NCBI RefSeq assembly: GCF_022758885.1
Contig: NZ_JALEBH010000002.1
Coordinates: 682,001-746,000 of the forward strand
Direction: 5' to 3'
Source: Sphingobium sp. BYY-5
Lineage (GTDB): Bacteria; Pseudomonadota; Alphaproteobacteria; Sphingomonadales; Sphingomonadaceae
DNA: 64,000 nt
This document shows positions 27,929-36,513 of this stretch, one piece after another. The notes below the pieces were generated by a model. That model worked only from the letters and a program-made list of their open reading frames with translations, did not search any database and was not told the origin of the DNA. Positions within the stretch are counted from its first letter, which is position 1. Each line of letters starts with the position of its first letter. Made by a program: the position numbers and the translations under genes.

Positions 27929-28558
27929 CTATAAACCTAGGTCAACTGCCTTGGATGCGGCAGCCGCTCGTGTTTTTACATTTAGCGAACGAAACAAATC
28001 CGAAACATGAATGCGAACTGTATTAGGAGAAATTTGAAGTGACCTTCCAATTTCTTTATTTGTTCTTCCAGCAATAATATATTGCAAAACCTCAATCTGC
28101 CTTGGAGTCAGTACAACAAGGAGATTGTCTCGCTCTTGCCATTGCAGGCTTGTCGGAGAACGGCGTACCACAAATTCGCCGTCCAGGATCGCTTGGATCA
28201 CACAGCTTATTTCCTGCGGCGGGACAGCTTTCCCAATAAATCCATCCGCACCAGCCGCAAGAATGGTTTCAATCATTTTCTCATCATCCATCATTGAGAT
28301 AACGATGATAGAGGCGGCTTCGAACTCCCGGCGTAAGGCAGCAATAGAATGCGCACCATCAAATCCTGGAAATATCAAATCAAGAACAAATACAGAAGGA
28401 GCATCACCGTTATGCGCCATATTTAGCACCGCATCCCAAGACCCAGCTTCTATTATTGTCGCATCAGGATATCGACGCTGCAGAATGCGACGAATTCCAT
28501 CTCTAAACATAGGATGATCATCTGCAACAATGATACGACCGATATTTATTTGTACCAT
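27929..28558 (-). CDS. LuxR/NarL-type response regulator
   Basis: I start at ATG 28558 because it gives 209 residues, the standard NarL length; an upstream start at 28810 would add 84 unconserved residues. Residues 5-125 are a receiver with acidic pair VADDHPMF and phosphoacceptor Asp60 ([10 protein letters not shown]). Residues about 145-205 form the LuxR helix-turn-helix ([20 protein letters not shown] followed by [13 protein letters not shown]). It is convergent with the hybrid kinase, its most likely partner. As in the kinase, codons are less GC-rich than the neighbours. Target genes are unknown. Confidence 0.9.
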   Translation of the reverse strand: MVQINIGRIIVADDHPMFRDGIRRILQRRYPDATIIEAGSWDAVLNMAHNGDAPSVFVLDLIFPGFDGAHSIAALRREFEAASIIVISMMDDEKMIETILAAGADGFIGKAVPPQEISCVIQAILDGEFVVRRSPTSLQWQERDNLLVVLTPRQIEVLQYIIAGRTNKEIGRSLQISPNTVRIHVSDLFRSLNVKTRAAAASKAVDLGL

Positions 28559-28859
28559 TGAGACACAATACCTGTGATCCGCTCCATTATGTGGAGCAAC
28601 CGGATAGTTAGAGTTCCGGCGGTTGTGACCGCTGGTGGACCGCTTGGAATATAGCATAGGACAAATCGCCAAAGCGAGAAAGAATAGTTTGCCTGGTGAC
28701 GTGCTCCCCCTGAAACTCCTCCAGTTTGATGTAAAGTCGGAACAATATCTGCCGCAACTCGCTTCAGCGCACTCATCGTTCCGAAAACGATCAGGGAAAC
28801 GAGAAGGCATACTGGTCAGCCACGATTGGCGATAGCCTGCACCTTAGAGCATTTTCCTT

Positions 28860-29465
28860 TCAGTCTGGATCATAGCCGCAGGAGCTGAAGTAGTTTGCGC
28901 ATTCCTGTGGTTGGAACAGGTCGACCAGCTTGCCGATGAGGGCCCACAGCCCGGATACGGTGTGCTCGCCTGCTTTGCGGAGCATGGCCTTGAGGCGGGC
29001 GAAGGCTTTCTCGATCGGGTTGAAGGCCGGGCTGTAGGGCGGAAGGAACAACAGGCGGGCACCTGCCGCCTCGATAAGCGCACGGACGCTGGCACGCTTG
29101 TGGCTGGAGAGATTGTCCATGATTACGATGTCGCCGGGGCCAAGCTCGGGTGCGAGGACCTGTTCGACATAGGCCTCGAACCAGTCGCCGTTGATCGGAC
29201 CGTCAAGCACCATCGGCGCGACCATGCCGGTCATGCGCAGCCCGGCGACGAGCGTAGTCGTCTTGCGATGGCCATGCGGGAAGCCCATCCGCAGTCGCTC
29301 GCCCCGGCGGCAACGACCATGGCTGCGCGCCATGTTGGTTGCGGTCCAGGTCTCGTCGATGAACACCAGCCGGTGCGGATCAAGGTCGAGTTGGCCGTCG
29401 AAACAGGCTTCGCGCTGGCTCAGGACGTCGGTGCGCTCCTGCTCGCTGGCATGCCCGGTCTTTTT
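28860..29465 (-). CDS. IS630 transposase, OrfB catalytic part
   Basis: This is the DDE catalytic half: first Asp in LVFIDETWTATNMAR, second Asp in DIVIMDNLSSHK, and the Glu in YSPAFNPIEKAFARLK. It is read by -1 frameshifting from orfA at a run of seven A (29461-29467 on the complement), giving the joined protein RKKKTGHASEQERTDVL. The first ATG in this frame is at 29366, but that start would lack the first Asp. No other lesion is seen, so the transposase is probably functional. Confidence 0.88.
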   Translation of the reverse strand, partial: KKTGHASEQERTDVLSQREACFDGQLDLDPHRLVFIDETWTATNMARSHGRCRRGERLRMGFPHGHRKTTTLVAGLRMTGMVAPMVLDGPINGDWFEAYVEQVLAPELGPGDIVIMDNLSSHKRASVRALIEAAGARLLFLPPYSPAFNPIEKAFARLKAMLRKAGEHTVSGLWALIGKLVDLFQPQECANYFSSCGYDPD

Positions 29466-29806
29466 TTACGACTGATCCCATGGCGAGCGAAGAAGCGGTG
29501 CAGCGTCGAGACCGCCACCGTCAGCCCGGTCCGGCCAAGCTCCTGGCGCAGCTCTTCCAGCGTGATGTCGCGGCGGGCTTCGTGGAGCGCGAGAACCTTG
29601 CCCGCATATGCCTCGATCCGGCGCGACCGTGTGTCGCCGCCCTGCGGCTTGGCGTCGTAGCCACCGGTATGCCGCCGCTGGTCCCGCCACCGGATCGCTG
29701 TCGAGGCCGACACCCCGAACCGAACCGCCGCGCCCCGGCAACTCATACCCGCGTCAACCGCCGCCAGCACGCGCGATTGCAGGTCCATCGATAACGGCTT
29801 GCCCAT
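29420..29806 (-). CDS. IS630 transposase, OrfA DNA-binding part
   Basis: From ATG 29806 the frame encodes an N-terminal paired helix-turn-helix region: MDLQSRVLAAVDAGMSC, RFGVSASTAIRWRDQ, and a second HTH (LGRTGLTVAVSTLHRFFARH). After the A7 run the unshifted frame stops soon (RPGMPASRSAPTS). The arrangement is standard for IS630 elements that make the full transposase by ribosomal slippage. Confidence 0.88.
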   Translation of the reverse strand: MGKPLSMDLQSRVLAAVDAGMSCRGAAVRFGVSASTAIRWRDQRRHTGGYDAKPQGGDTRSRRIEAYAGKVLALHEARRDITLEELRQELGRTGLTVAVSTLHRFFARHGISRKKRPGMPASRSAPTS

Positions 29807-29863
29807 CCATGCCGGCCTCCAATCCCAGCCCGCACCGTGAATCAGATCGGCGCGCCTTTGGGG

Positions 29864-29890
29864 ATCTGGAGGGTTCTGTGAGGTTGCGCG
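29864..29890. repeat. 27-bp motif shared with 52728-52754
   Basis: The segment starting ATCTGGAGGGTTCTGTGAGG matches the reverse complement of 52728-52754 at 25 of 27 positions. Both sites lie at borders of broken genes or IS elements, so I take the motif to be the terminal repeat of an insertion sequence that is otherwise absent. Confidence 0.55.
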
Positions 29891-30215
29891 TCGCAACGCT
29901 GGCGTCGTGGTGCGGCGCGACCTCATTGAAGCCGGATTGAACGAGCCCGCTGACGCGCGCGCGACCTATGGGATTAGTGCCGCGGCATTGGTTGTGGGCG
30001 AGCGGTTCTGGGCGAACGAATGCCACCATGCTCGATAGGATGATGGCGTATTGGCGGCATAGGACGAGGTAATCGACGGACCAAACGGATATTTGAGCGG
30101 GCTGCAGGTTGGCACATCTGCGCTGCCAGTGGATTTGCAAGATGGCAGATATGGGGGATCGTCGGCGCAAATGCGGCGCTGCTTTCACGTCTTATGTTCG
30201 ATCGAAATCCTGTGG
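29891..30215. other. Spacer between IS630 and the IS91-type transposase
   Basis: About 325 bp hold no intact gene. A plus-strand stretch near 29907-30025 reads RRDLIEAGLNEPADARATYG without a start or recognised family. A short stem GTTC-tgggc-GAAC sits near 30004-30016, and since IS91 elements target GTTC/GAAC, this may be part of the rolling-circle end. I cannot place the end exactly. Confidence 0.35.
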
Positions 30216-31403
30216 TCATGACGTATCGGGCCATGGTCTGAGTTGCCCAGTGTGCCATCGCGGCAGCGTGGCGGTGACGCGCAGAATGCCGCCGCAGCAA
30301 GGGCACTGGGTTGGATCAAAGTGCGGGAGCGGCCTGATGGGCTCGCCGACCTCGGCCGCGACGGTCGCAATCGGCTCCGTCGGGATCAGGATCTGCCGTA
30401 TGGTGGCGAGCCGTGCCCGACGGCAGCCGTTAGCGAGGAAACCATAGTGCCGGATGCGATGAAAGCCGTCCGGCAGGCTGTGGATGAGGAAGCGGCGAAT
30501 GAACTCGTGCGGATCAAGCGACATCAGCCTGGGCGCGTTGCCATGACGGTAATCACGCCAGTGGAAGGTCACGCTGGTCTCGTCAGCACTGACCAGGCGA
30601 CTGTTGGCGATGGCGACCCGGTGTGTATAGCGGCCGAGATAGGCGAGGACATGCTCGGGCGATCCGAACGGCGGCTTGGCATAGACAATCCAGTTCTTGC
30701 GACGCAGCTTACCGATCGCTGCGGTGAAGACGTCCCCGTTATTAAACCCATCCAGCTTGCCGGAGAAGCGTAGCCGCCCGGCTGCCCGTGCCGCCTGGAG
30801 CCTTTCGAGGAATAGTCGTCGGAACAGGCGTGAGAGGACATGGACGGGCAAGAAGAAGTTCGGTCGGCAGCCGCGCCACCGTCCATCCGAAGAAAGCGCG
30901 CCGCCCGGGACGAGACAGTGAATGTGCGGATGATGCGTGAGCGCCTGCCCCCATGTGTGAAGAATGGCCAGGAATCCGATCTCGCCACGAAGGTGCCTGG
31001 GATCGGCTGCGATGGCCTTGAGCGTCGCTGCGACGGCGTCGAACAAGATCGCATAAACCACCGCCTTATTGTGGAACGCGATCTCGGCGACTGCGCTCGG
31101 CACCGTGAATACGACGTGGAAATAGGGTACTGGCAACAGATCGGCTTGCCGGTCAGCGAGCCATCGTTCGCGCGTCGCGCTCTGGCACTTCGGGCAGTGC
31201 CGGTTGCGGCAAGAGTTGTAGGCGACGCGGACATGCGCGCAGTCCTCACAGGCCTCGACATGACCACCAAGCGCAGCGGTTCGGCAGAGCTCGATCGCAG
31301 ACATGACGCGCCGCTCGACGCGGCCAAGATGGCCGTCGTTGGTGTGGCGATAGGCATGACCATGGCGGCGGAAAATATCCGCCACCTCCAGATCGGAACG
31401 CAT
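30216..31403 (-). CDS. IS91-family rolling-circle transposase
   Basis: The 395-residue protein is an HUH-type transposase. It has an N-terminal zinc-binding region (HVEACEDCAHVRVAYNSCRN with CPKC), the HUH motif in THHPHIHCLVPGG, and the catalytic tyrosines in AYLGRYTHRVAIANSRL. A C-terminal CPCCGG pair completes the family pattern. Length is normal. It starts 10 bp after the stop of a tyrosine recombinase gene, the two-gene form found in many alphaproteobacterial IS91-like elements. Such elements move by rolling-circle replication and can mobilise adjacent DNA. Confidence 0.92.
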   Translation of the reverse strand: MRSDLEVADIFRRHGHAYRHTNDGHLGRVERRVMSAIELCRTAALGGHVEACEDCAHVRVAYNSCRNRHCPKCQSATRERWLADRQADLLPVPYFHVVFTVPSAVAEIAFHNKAVVYAILFDAVAATLKAIAADPRHLRGEIGFLAILHTWGQALTHHPHIHCLVPGGALSSDGRWRGCRPNFFLPVHVLSRLFRRLFLERLQAARAAGRLRFSGKLDGFNNGDVFTAAIGKLRRKNWIVYAKPPFGSPEHVLAYLGRYTHRVAIANSRLVSADETSVTFHWRDYRHGNAPRLMSLDPHEFIRRFLIHSLPDGFHRIRHYGFLANGCRRARLATIRQILIPTEPIATVAAEVGEPIRPLPHFDPTQCPCCGGILRVTATLPRWHTGQLRPWPDTS

Positions 31404-31412
31404 GGTCCCGGC

Positions 31413-32282
31413 TCAGGCGGGCGGCACCACCTCAAGCGTCAAACGGTCGAGCGGGCTCTGCGCCGCAGCGATCGTAGTCGTGGCAACCTGCGTATAGCGC
31501 GCCGTCGTCGAGAGACTGTTATGCCCCAACAACACCTGGATAATGCGGATATCGACGCCGCTCTCGAGCAAATGGGTGGCAAAGCTGTGGCGCAGCGTGT
31601 GCACACTGACCTTCTTGGTCAATCCCGCCGCCTTGGTGGCTGACCGGCAAGCCGAATGGAGGACCGTCACGTCGATCGGCCTCTCGCCCCGACCAGGGAA
31701 TAACCAGTCGGTCGGACGGGTCAGCCGCCAATACGTCCTCAGGATATCGAGCAACTGAGCCGAAAGCATCACTGTGCGATCCTTGGCACCCTTGCCGTGG
31801 CGAACCTGCAGCAGCATCCGGTCGCTGTCGATATCGCCAATCTTCAGGCTCACCGCCTCCGATACGCGCAGTCCCGCAGCATAAGCAGTGGTCAGCGCGG
31901 CACGGGACTTCAACGACGGCACCGCCTCAAGAAAGCGTACCACCTCATCAGGGCTCAAGATCGCCGGCAGCTTGCGAGGCGTGCGCGCATAGGCGATCCG
32001 CTCCGGTATCTCGCCCCGGTTCAACGTCACCCCATAGAAAAAGCGCAATGCGCACACGGTCTGGTTCAGCGATGGCCAGGAAATCCCCTGCGACACGAGA
32101 TAGACCTGAAATGCCCGGACATCCTCGAGCCCAAGCCGATCCGGTGAGCGTCCAAAGTGACGACTGAACTTCGCGACGGCGTGAAGGTAGGAACGCTGGG
32201 TAGCCGGCGACAAGTTGCGCAACATCATGTCGTCGATCATACGACGGCGCAGCGGACTCACCGCTGTTGTGGTATCAGCCAT
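31413..32282 (-). CDS. Tyrosine recombinase accompanying the IS91-type transposase
   Basis: The 289-residue XerC/XerD-like protein has a SAM-like N-terminal domain (LSPATQRSYLHAVAKFSRHFG) and a complete catalytic set: Arg in AAGLRVSEAVSLKIGD, HTLRHSFATHLLESG (His-x-x-Arg), LLGHNSLSTTARYTQV (His and nucleophile Tyr). It precedes and is nearly contiguous with the IS91 transposase, so they are probably co-transcribed. In this type of element the recombinase may resolve cointegrates or assist transposition; that is inference. Confidence 0.9.
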   Translation of the reverse strand: MADTTTAVSPLRRRMIDDMMLRNLSPATQRSYLHAVAKFSRHFGRSPDRLGLEDVRAFQVYLVSQGISWPSLNQTVCALRFFYGVTLNRGEIPERIAYARTPRKLPAILSPDEVVRFLEAVPSLKSRAALTTAYAAGLRVSEAVSLKIGDIDSDRMLLQVRHGKGAKDRTVMLSAQLLDILRTYWRLTRPTDWLFPGRGERPIDVTVLHSACRSATKAAGLTKKVSVHTLRHSFATHLLESGVDIRIIQVLLGHNSLSTTARYTQVATTTIAAAQSPLDRLTLEVVPPA

Positions 32283-32419
32283 GGGGTGGTCTCCTGGTCA
32301 GGGGTTGGTCTCAGCAACCAAACCTTCTCATCAGGAGGCCATTCCAGCCAATACGCGCACCTCTCCCGCGTCAGCGGGTTTGTTCAATCCCCATCGACTC
32401 TCATCGGAAGGAAACCGCT

Positions 32420-33301
32420 CTAGCGTTCTGCCAACCTCTTGGCGATTGCCAGCGACTGGCGGATCAACGGCATGCGCTTGCGTTCAGTCCGCACAGCCAG
32501 ATAACCTTTCACCTCGATCAGGGACGAGCGCGTATCGAGTGATAGCACCCGTATGCGGTTGTCGGGCGGGCATTCCTTCTCGAACATCAGGCTCATGCCG
32601 ATGCCCTGAGCGACGCCCTCCCTGATCATTTCGCGCGTGTGCAGTTCCATCGTCTGACCCGGCGCGATTTCTGCGTCGGCCAGGAGCCGGTTCATGGCCG
32701 CCAGCGTGCGCGACGTGGCTTCACGGACCAGTATCACTTCCTGCGCCAGCCGCGCGACCGGGAACAGCTTCAATCCATCGTCCGGCCATGACGCCGGCAG
32801 AATCGCCACCAGCCGATCGGCATAAAGTGGCGTGTAAGTATAGTCCGTCTCGATCGGTGGCTCGCAGATGATGCCGATGTCCACCTGCGCTTTCAGCAAC
32901 AGTTCGTTGGTCTGCATGGCGTTGGCGATCGTCACGCGAAAATGGGCGTTGGGAACTTCCGCCTTGAACGCGGCCATGAACTCGGCGGCATAGGGCGGAC
33001 TGTCGGTGCCCAGGCGCAGCAGCGCGCTGCTGTCGATATTGTCTTCGCCGAGCAGCGCGCCGATCTCGTCGGCGATCCCGAACAGTTTCTGCGCCTTGTC
33101 GAACAGTTCGTGCCCAGCAGTGGTCAGCGTCAGCGGCGGGCGCACCCCCTCGATCAGCTTGACCTTGTAGCGATCCTCCAGTGCCTTCAACTGCTTGGAC
33201 AAGGTCGGCTGGGAGATGTTGAGCCGCCGCGCTGCCTTGCTGACGCTGCGTTCGCTGGCGACCGCATAAAAGCTGCGCAGATGCAGGAAATTGACGCTCA
33301 A
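32420..33301 (-). CDS. LysR-family regulator of the phosphonate cassette
   Basis: I favour a TTG start at 33301, with AAAGG 7 bp upstream, because it places the helix-turn-helix (LRSFYAVASERSVSKAARRL) at the usual distance; an ATG at 33349 has a badly spaced ribosome site and adds 16 residues. The LysR substrate-binding domain covers residues 90-290. It is divergent from the flavoenzyme and phosphonatase genes, like LysR regulators of 2-aminoethylphosphonate use. A CTGTGAC dyad lies between them. The 3' end lies next to the border of the IS91-type element but is intact. Confidence 0.87.
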   Translation of the reverse strand: MSVNFLHLRSFYAVASERSVSKAARRLNISQPTLSKQLKALEDRYKVKLIEGVRPPLTLTTAGHELFDKAQKLFGIADEIGALLGEDNIDSSALLRLGTDSPPYAAEFMAAFKAEVPNAHFRVTIANAMQTNELLLKAQVDIGIICEPPIETDYTYTPLYADRLVAILPASWPDDGLKLFPVARLAQEVILVREATSRTLAAMNRLLADAEIAPGQTMELHTREMIREGVAQGIGMSLMFEKECPPDNRIRVLSLDTRSSLIEVKGYLAVRTERKRMPLIRQSLAIAKRLAER

Positions 33302-33393
33302 CCCAGTACCTTTCCCTGACCGAAGGCCATGCGCGTCTATGGTCGCCATGCCTCAGATGCATTGGCCTTGAACGCGCCTCTGCAGCACACAGT

Positions 33394-33426
33394 CTGTGAC
33401 GCAAGATTGTTACAAGTTGGTCACAG
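33394..33426. promoter_or_regulatory. Inverted repeat in the LysR/flavoenzyme divergent promoter
   Basis: CTGTGAC (33394-33400) and GTCACAG (33420-33426) are perfect 7-bp arms separated by 19 bp. The dyad lies in the 140-bp region between the divergent genes and ends 15 bp before the flavoenzyme ATG. It is a candidate LysR site; the spacing is wider than a classic T-N11-A box. Confidence 0.45.
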
Positions 33427-33441
33427 GCGAGCAAGAGCAGC

Positions 33442-34581
33442 ATGAACAGGGAATTTGACGTTGCGGTGATCGGCCGTGGCATAGTGGGGCTGGCCCATGC
33501 GCTGGCGGCAGCGCGAACCGGCAAGAGCGTGGTCGTGATCGACCGCCACGCCCGCGCGACAGGCGCCAGCATCCGCAATTTCGGCTTCGTCACGGTGATG
33601 GGACAGGAGCGGCATGAGATGTGGCCCCTCGCCCGGCAGGCGCGCGACGTGTGGGCGGACGTTGCGCCGCGTGCGGGAATTCCTATCGAGCAGACCGGCC
33701 TTGTCCTGCCCGTGCGGCGTCAGGCCGCCGCCGCCGTGCTGAAGGCCTTTATGGCGACCGAAATGGGCGAGGACTGTCAGCTTCTCACCGACCGGCAGTT
33801 GCGCGCGCTCGACGCCGAGACGCCGTTTCAACCGTGCGAGGCGGCCTTGGTCAGCCCGCATGAACTGCGCGTGGAAGCGCGCGAGGCCGTGCCACGAATC
33901 GCGGCCTGGCTGGAACGAGAAATGGGCGTCACCTTCGCGCCGCCCGCCACGGTGATCGCCTGCGAGAACGGGCATGTCGTCACCAACGCAGGCGACTACC
34001 GCGCCGCCGCCACATTCGTGTGTCCCGGCGACGATCTGAACGCGCTGTTCCCTGAGGTCATGGCGGCGCATGCGGTCACGCGCTGCAAGCTGCAGATGCT
34101 GCGCCTCGCCGCGCCCGGCTATCGACTCGCGCGGCCGGTAATGAGTGACCTCGGCCTCACCCGATACGAAGGCTATTCCGCCCTGCCAGAAGCCGCACCG
34201 CTCGCGACCCAGTTGCGGGCGGAGCAAGGTGCCTTTCTCGATGCGGGTATCCATCTGATCGCCGTCCAGTCAGCCGACGGGTCGCTGGTCGTGGGCGACA
34301 GCCATGACTATGGCGACGCCCCCGACCCCTTCCATCATGCGCGCATCGACGCCCTCATGCTGGAAGAGTTTGCCGCCGTGCTGGGCAATGTCCCGCCGGT
34401 CATCGAACGCTGGGTGGGTATCTACGCCTCATCCCCCAGGCAGAACTGGTTCACCAAGGCCATTGCGCCCGGCGTCCATGTCACCGTCGTGACATGCGGC
34501 GCGGGCATGTCCACCGCCTTCGCCATTGGCGAACGGGTGGTCGGCGCGGCACTCAATGCCCCGATCAAGGAGATTGCATGA
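33442..34581 (+). CDS. FAD-dependent oxidoreductase (TIGR03364-type, phosphonate-linked)
   Basis: The 379-residue flavoenzyme has an N-terminal dinucleotide motif (VAVIGRGIVGLAHALAAARTG) and the DAO-fold pattern ATGASIRNFGF, with a C-terminal GAGMSTAFAIGERV FAD-contact segment. Proteins of this TIGR03364 type sit beside phosphonoacetaldehyde hydrolase in many bacteria and are thought to oxidise 2-aminoethylphosphonate or its N-alkyl derivatives to phosphonoacetaldehyde. The stop overlaps the phnX start, fitting a shared pathway. Exact substrate is inference from context. Confidence 0.85.
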   Translation: MNREFDVAVIGRGIVGLAHALAAARTGKSVVVIDRHARATGASIRNFGFVTVMGQERHEMWPLARQARDVWADVAPRAGIPIEQTGLVLPVRRQAAAAVLKAFMATEMGEDCQLLTDRQLRALDAETPFQPCEAALVSPHELRVEAREAVPRIAAWLEREMGVTFAPPATVIACENGHVVTNAGDYRAAATFVCPGDDLNALFPEVMAAHAVTRCKLQMLRLAAPGYRLARPVMSDLGLTRYEGYSALPEAAPLATQLRAEQGAFLDAGIHLIAVQSADGSLVVGDSHDYGDAPDPFHHARIDALMLEEFAAVLGNVPPVIERWVGIYASSPRQNWFTKAIAPGVHVTVVTCGAGMSTAFAIGERVVGAALNAPIKEIA

Positions 34582-35423
34582 TGTCGGATATTGTCGCGGT
34601 CCTGTTCGACTGGGCTGGCACTATGATCGATTTCGGATCACGCGCCCCCGTGATGGCCATGCGCCAGGTCTTCGAACAAGCCGGCGTTCCCGCCGACGAG
34701 GCCACCATCCGCCGCTATATGGGCATGGCCAAGCGCGAGCATGTGGTCGCCATCCTATCCGAGGACGTCATGGCGACACGCTGGACGGCGGCGAAGGGTA
34801 GCGCGTGGACCGAGGCCGATGTCGACGCGATCATGGTCGATCTGGAACCTGCGATGGCACACAGCGCGGGTCTCTGCCGTGATCTCATTCCGGGCGCGGC
34901 CACGGCCGCCTCCGCCTTGGGTCACAAGGGGATCAAGGTCGGGTCGACCACCGGCTACACCCGCACGATGATGGCAGACATCATCCCCGTCGCCGCCGCG
35001 CAGGGCTATGCGCCCGATGCGATCGTGTGCGCCGGCGAAACCGCACTGGGCCGCCCTGCGCCGCTGATGCTGTGGCAGGCGATGACGCAATTGTCCGCTT
35101 GGCCTGCGGGGCGCTGCGTTGCCGTCGATGACGCGCCGGTCGGGATCGCCGCCGGCCGAAACGCGGGGCTGTGGACCATCGGCCTTGCCGGATCGGGCAA
35201 TGGCGTGGGCCTGGCCTATGATGATTTCATGGGCTTCTCCGCCGACGGCCGGGCCGCGCGCATGGCGCCGGTGATGGCCGAGTTCGCGGCTGCGGGAGCG
35301 GATTTCGTAATCGAAAGCGTCGCCGACCTGTGCGTCGCGATCCGACTGATCGAGGAAGCGCTGGTCAAGGGCGAGCAGCCCGGCGGTGCGCCGACCCGGA
35401 TGCTAGTCGGCCAGAGCGCGTGA
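34578..35423 (+). CDS. phnX: Phosphonoacetaldehyde hydrolase (phosphonatase)
   Basis: This HAD-superfamily enzyme cleaves the C-P bond of phosphonoacetaldehyde to acetaldehyde and phosphate. The nucleophile Asp is in LFDWAGTMIDFGS, the Schiff-base Lys in MGMAKREHVV, the phosphate-binding segment in GSTTGYTRTMM, and the metal Asp pair in VAVDDAPVGIAAGRNAG. Length of 281 residues is typical. ATG 34578 overlaps the flavoenzyme TGA, with AAGGAG just upstream. No phnW transaminase is present in the window, which strengthens the case that the flavoenzyme supplies the aldehyde. The transporter gene starts inside its stop codon (GTGA). Confidence 0.92.
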   Translation: MMSDIVAVLFDWAGTMIDFGSRAPVMAMRQVFEQAGVPADEATIRRYMGMAKREHVVAILSEDVMATRWTAAKGSAWTEADVDAIMVDLEPAMAHSAGLCRDLIPGAATAASALGHKGIKVGSTTGYTRTMMADIIPVAAAQGYAPDAIVCAGETALGRPAPLMLWQAMTQLSAWPAGRCVAVDDAPVGIAAGRNAGLWTIGLAGSGNGVGLAYDDFMGFSADGRAARMAPVMAEFAAAGADFVIESVADLCVAIRLIEEALVKGEQPGGAPTRMLVGQSA

Positions 35424-36313
35424 CCAGTCTGGCGGCAAATGGGGCGACGGTGACGCCGTGCCAGACGTTTACGCAACGTCTGGCGCAGGCGCAGTCGGGT
35501 ATCGTGAAGTCGGTCGGCATGTGGTTGATGATCGATATGAGCGTCAGTGAATATTGGATGCCAGCGATGACCGGCGCCTTGTTCATGCCGCTGCTGATCG
35601 TCGCAGTGATCGGCCTGGCGCAAATGCCGCCCCCGACGCCGGAGGAGCAGGCCGAGCGGATGGCGCGGCCGCCCATGCCAGCCGCGGCGCGCCGTGCCTT
35701 CCTGCGCGACTATGGTCCGGGCGTCGGCTTTCTGGTCCTCGCCTACACATTTTTCACGGCAATCCGCGATTTTCGCGACAATTTCTCAGCGGAGATATGG
35801 ATCGACCTTGGCTATGCGGGCGTGTCGAGCGTCTTTACCGCCAGCGAGGCGCCCATCGCGCTGGTGACGCTGGTGATCCTGGCCAGCCTCGTTTTCATCC
35901 GAGACAATCTACGCGCGCTGATCGTCATCCACGTCATCGTCATGCTGGGCGCGGCCCTGATCGGGCTATCGACATTGGCCTTTCAGCTTGGCTGGCTCGC
36001 GCCACTCCCCTGGATGATCCTGTCGGGGCTCGGACTGTATCTGGGTTATACGCCGTTCAACGCGATGCTATTCGACCGGCTAGTCGCTGCGACGCGACGG
36101 GCGGGAACGGCGGGTTTCCTCATCTATGTCGCCGACGCGACCGGCTATGGCGCCAGCGTCGTGCTGACGTTGTTGCGCAACCTGCCGGGCGTCATGCTCG
36201 ACTGGCTCCATTTCTTCATCTGGCTTGCCTATGCAGGCGCGGTTCTGTGTCTCGCCATGGCTTCGATCTCCATCCTCTATTTCAGACGAAAATTGGGACA
36301 GCCAAATAGATAG
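35420..36313 (+). CDS. MFS-like transporter (DUF5690 type), N-terminally truncated
   Basis: A GTG overlapping the phnX stop (GTGA) starts a 297-residue membrane protein. From about residue 25 it matches DUF5690/MFS carriers (SGIVKSVGMWLM, SEYWMPAMTGALFMPLL, RDFRDNFSAEIW, YTPFNAMLFDRLVAATRR). Relatives are about 430 residues, so the first five or six helices are missing and are replaced by an unrelated leader. A 10-bp perfect hairpin lies at the junction (35460-35484). As it stands it probably cannot transport. The intact family is often linked to phosphonate genes. Confidence 0.7.
   Translation: MTSLAANGATVTPCQTFTQRLAQAQSGIVKSVGMWLMIDMSVSEYWMPAMTGALFMPLLIVAVIGLAQMPPPTPEEQAERMARPPMPAAARRAFLRDYGPGVGFLVLAYTFFTAIRDFRDNFSAEIWIDLGYAGVSSVFTASEAPIALVTLVILASLVFIRDNLRALIVIHVIVMLGAALIGLSTLAFQLGWLAPLPWMILSGLGLYLGYTPFNAMLFDRLVAATRRAGTAGFLIYVADATGYGASVVLTLLRNLPGVMLDWLHFFIWLAYAGAVLCLAMASISILYFRRKLGQPNR
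35460..35484. repeat. Perfect 10-bp stem-loop at the truncation point of the carrier gene
   Basis: GCCAGACGTT-tacgc-AACGTCTGGC forms a perfect 10-bp stem with a 5-nt loop and no T-tract. It lies exactly where similarity of the transporter to its family begins. It may be a scar of the deletion (palindrome-associated) or a translational control element between phnX and the carrier. Confidence 0.65.
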
Positions 36314-36344
36314 GGACGCAATTTCACCAACTCTCAGAGATCAT

Positions 36345-36376
36345 GCCTCGCACGGCCAAGCTGTGCGAGGCGATTT
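36345..36376 (+). terminator. Rho-independent terminator after the phosphonate operon
   Basis: GCCTCGCAC (36345-36353) pairs with GTGCGAGGC (36363-36371), followed by GATTTT. The 9-bp GC-rich stem lies 32 bp after the carrier stop and separates it from the TonB receptor gene. Confidence 0.75.
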
Positions 36377-36513
36377 TCGTCTGAATTGATGTGCTATCCG
36401 GCTATTACTGCGATGCACTCAATGAATTGGATGAGCCAGAGCAAGTCATGGCAACCCCAGGATCGAGATCAGAGGCGCCGCGATAGCGCTGCTATCAATC
36501 AAGGGGTGATATC

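Larger units (their letters stand above)
28847..29840 (-). mobile_element. IS630-family insertion sequence
   Basis: The element encodes a two-ORF IS630 transposase on the minus strand. The left end is placed at GAGCATTTTCCTTTCAG (28847), which has the look of an IS630 end. I could not find a clean matching inverted repeat on the right, where 29840-29890 holds sequence shared with another site in the window (52728-52754). The right border is therefore only approximate and the element may be truncated there. Confidence 0.7.
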
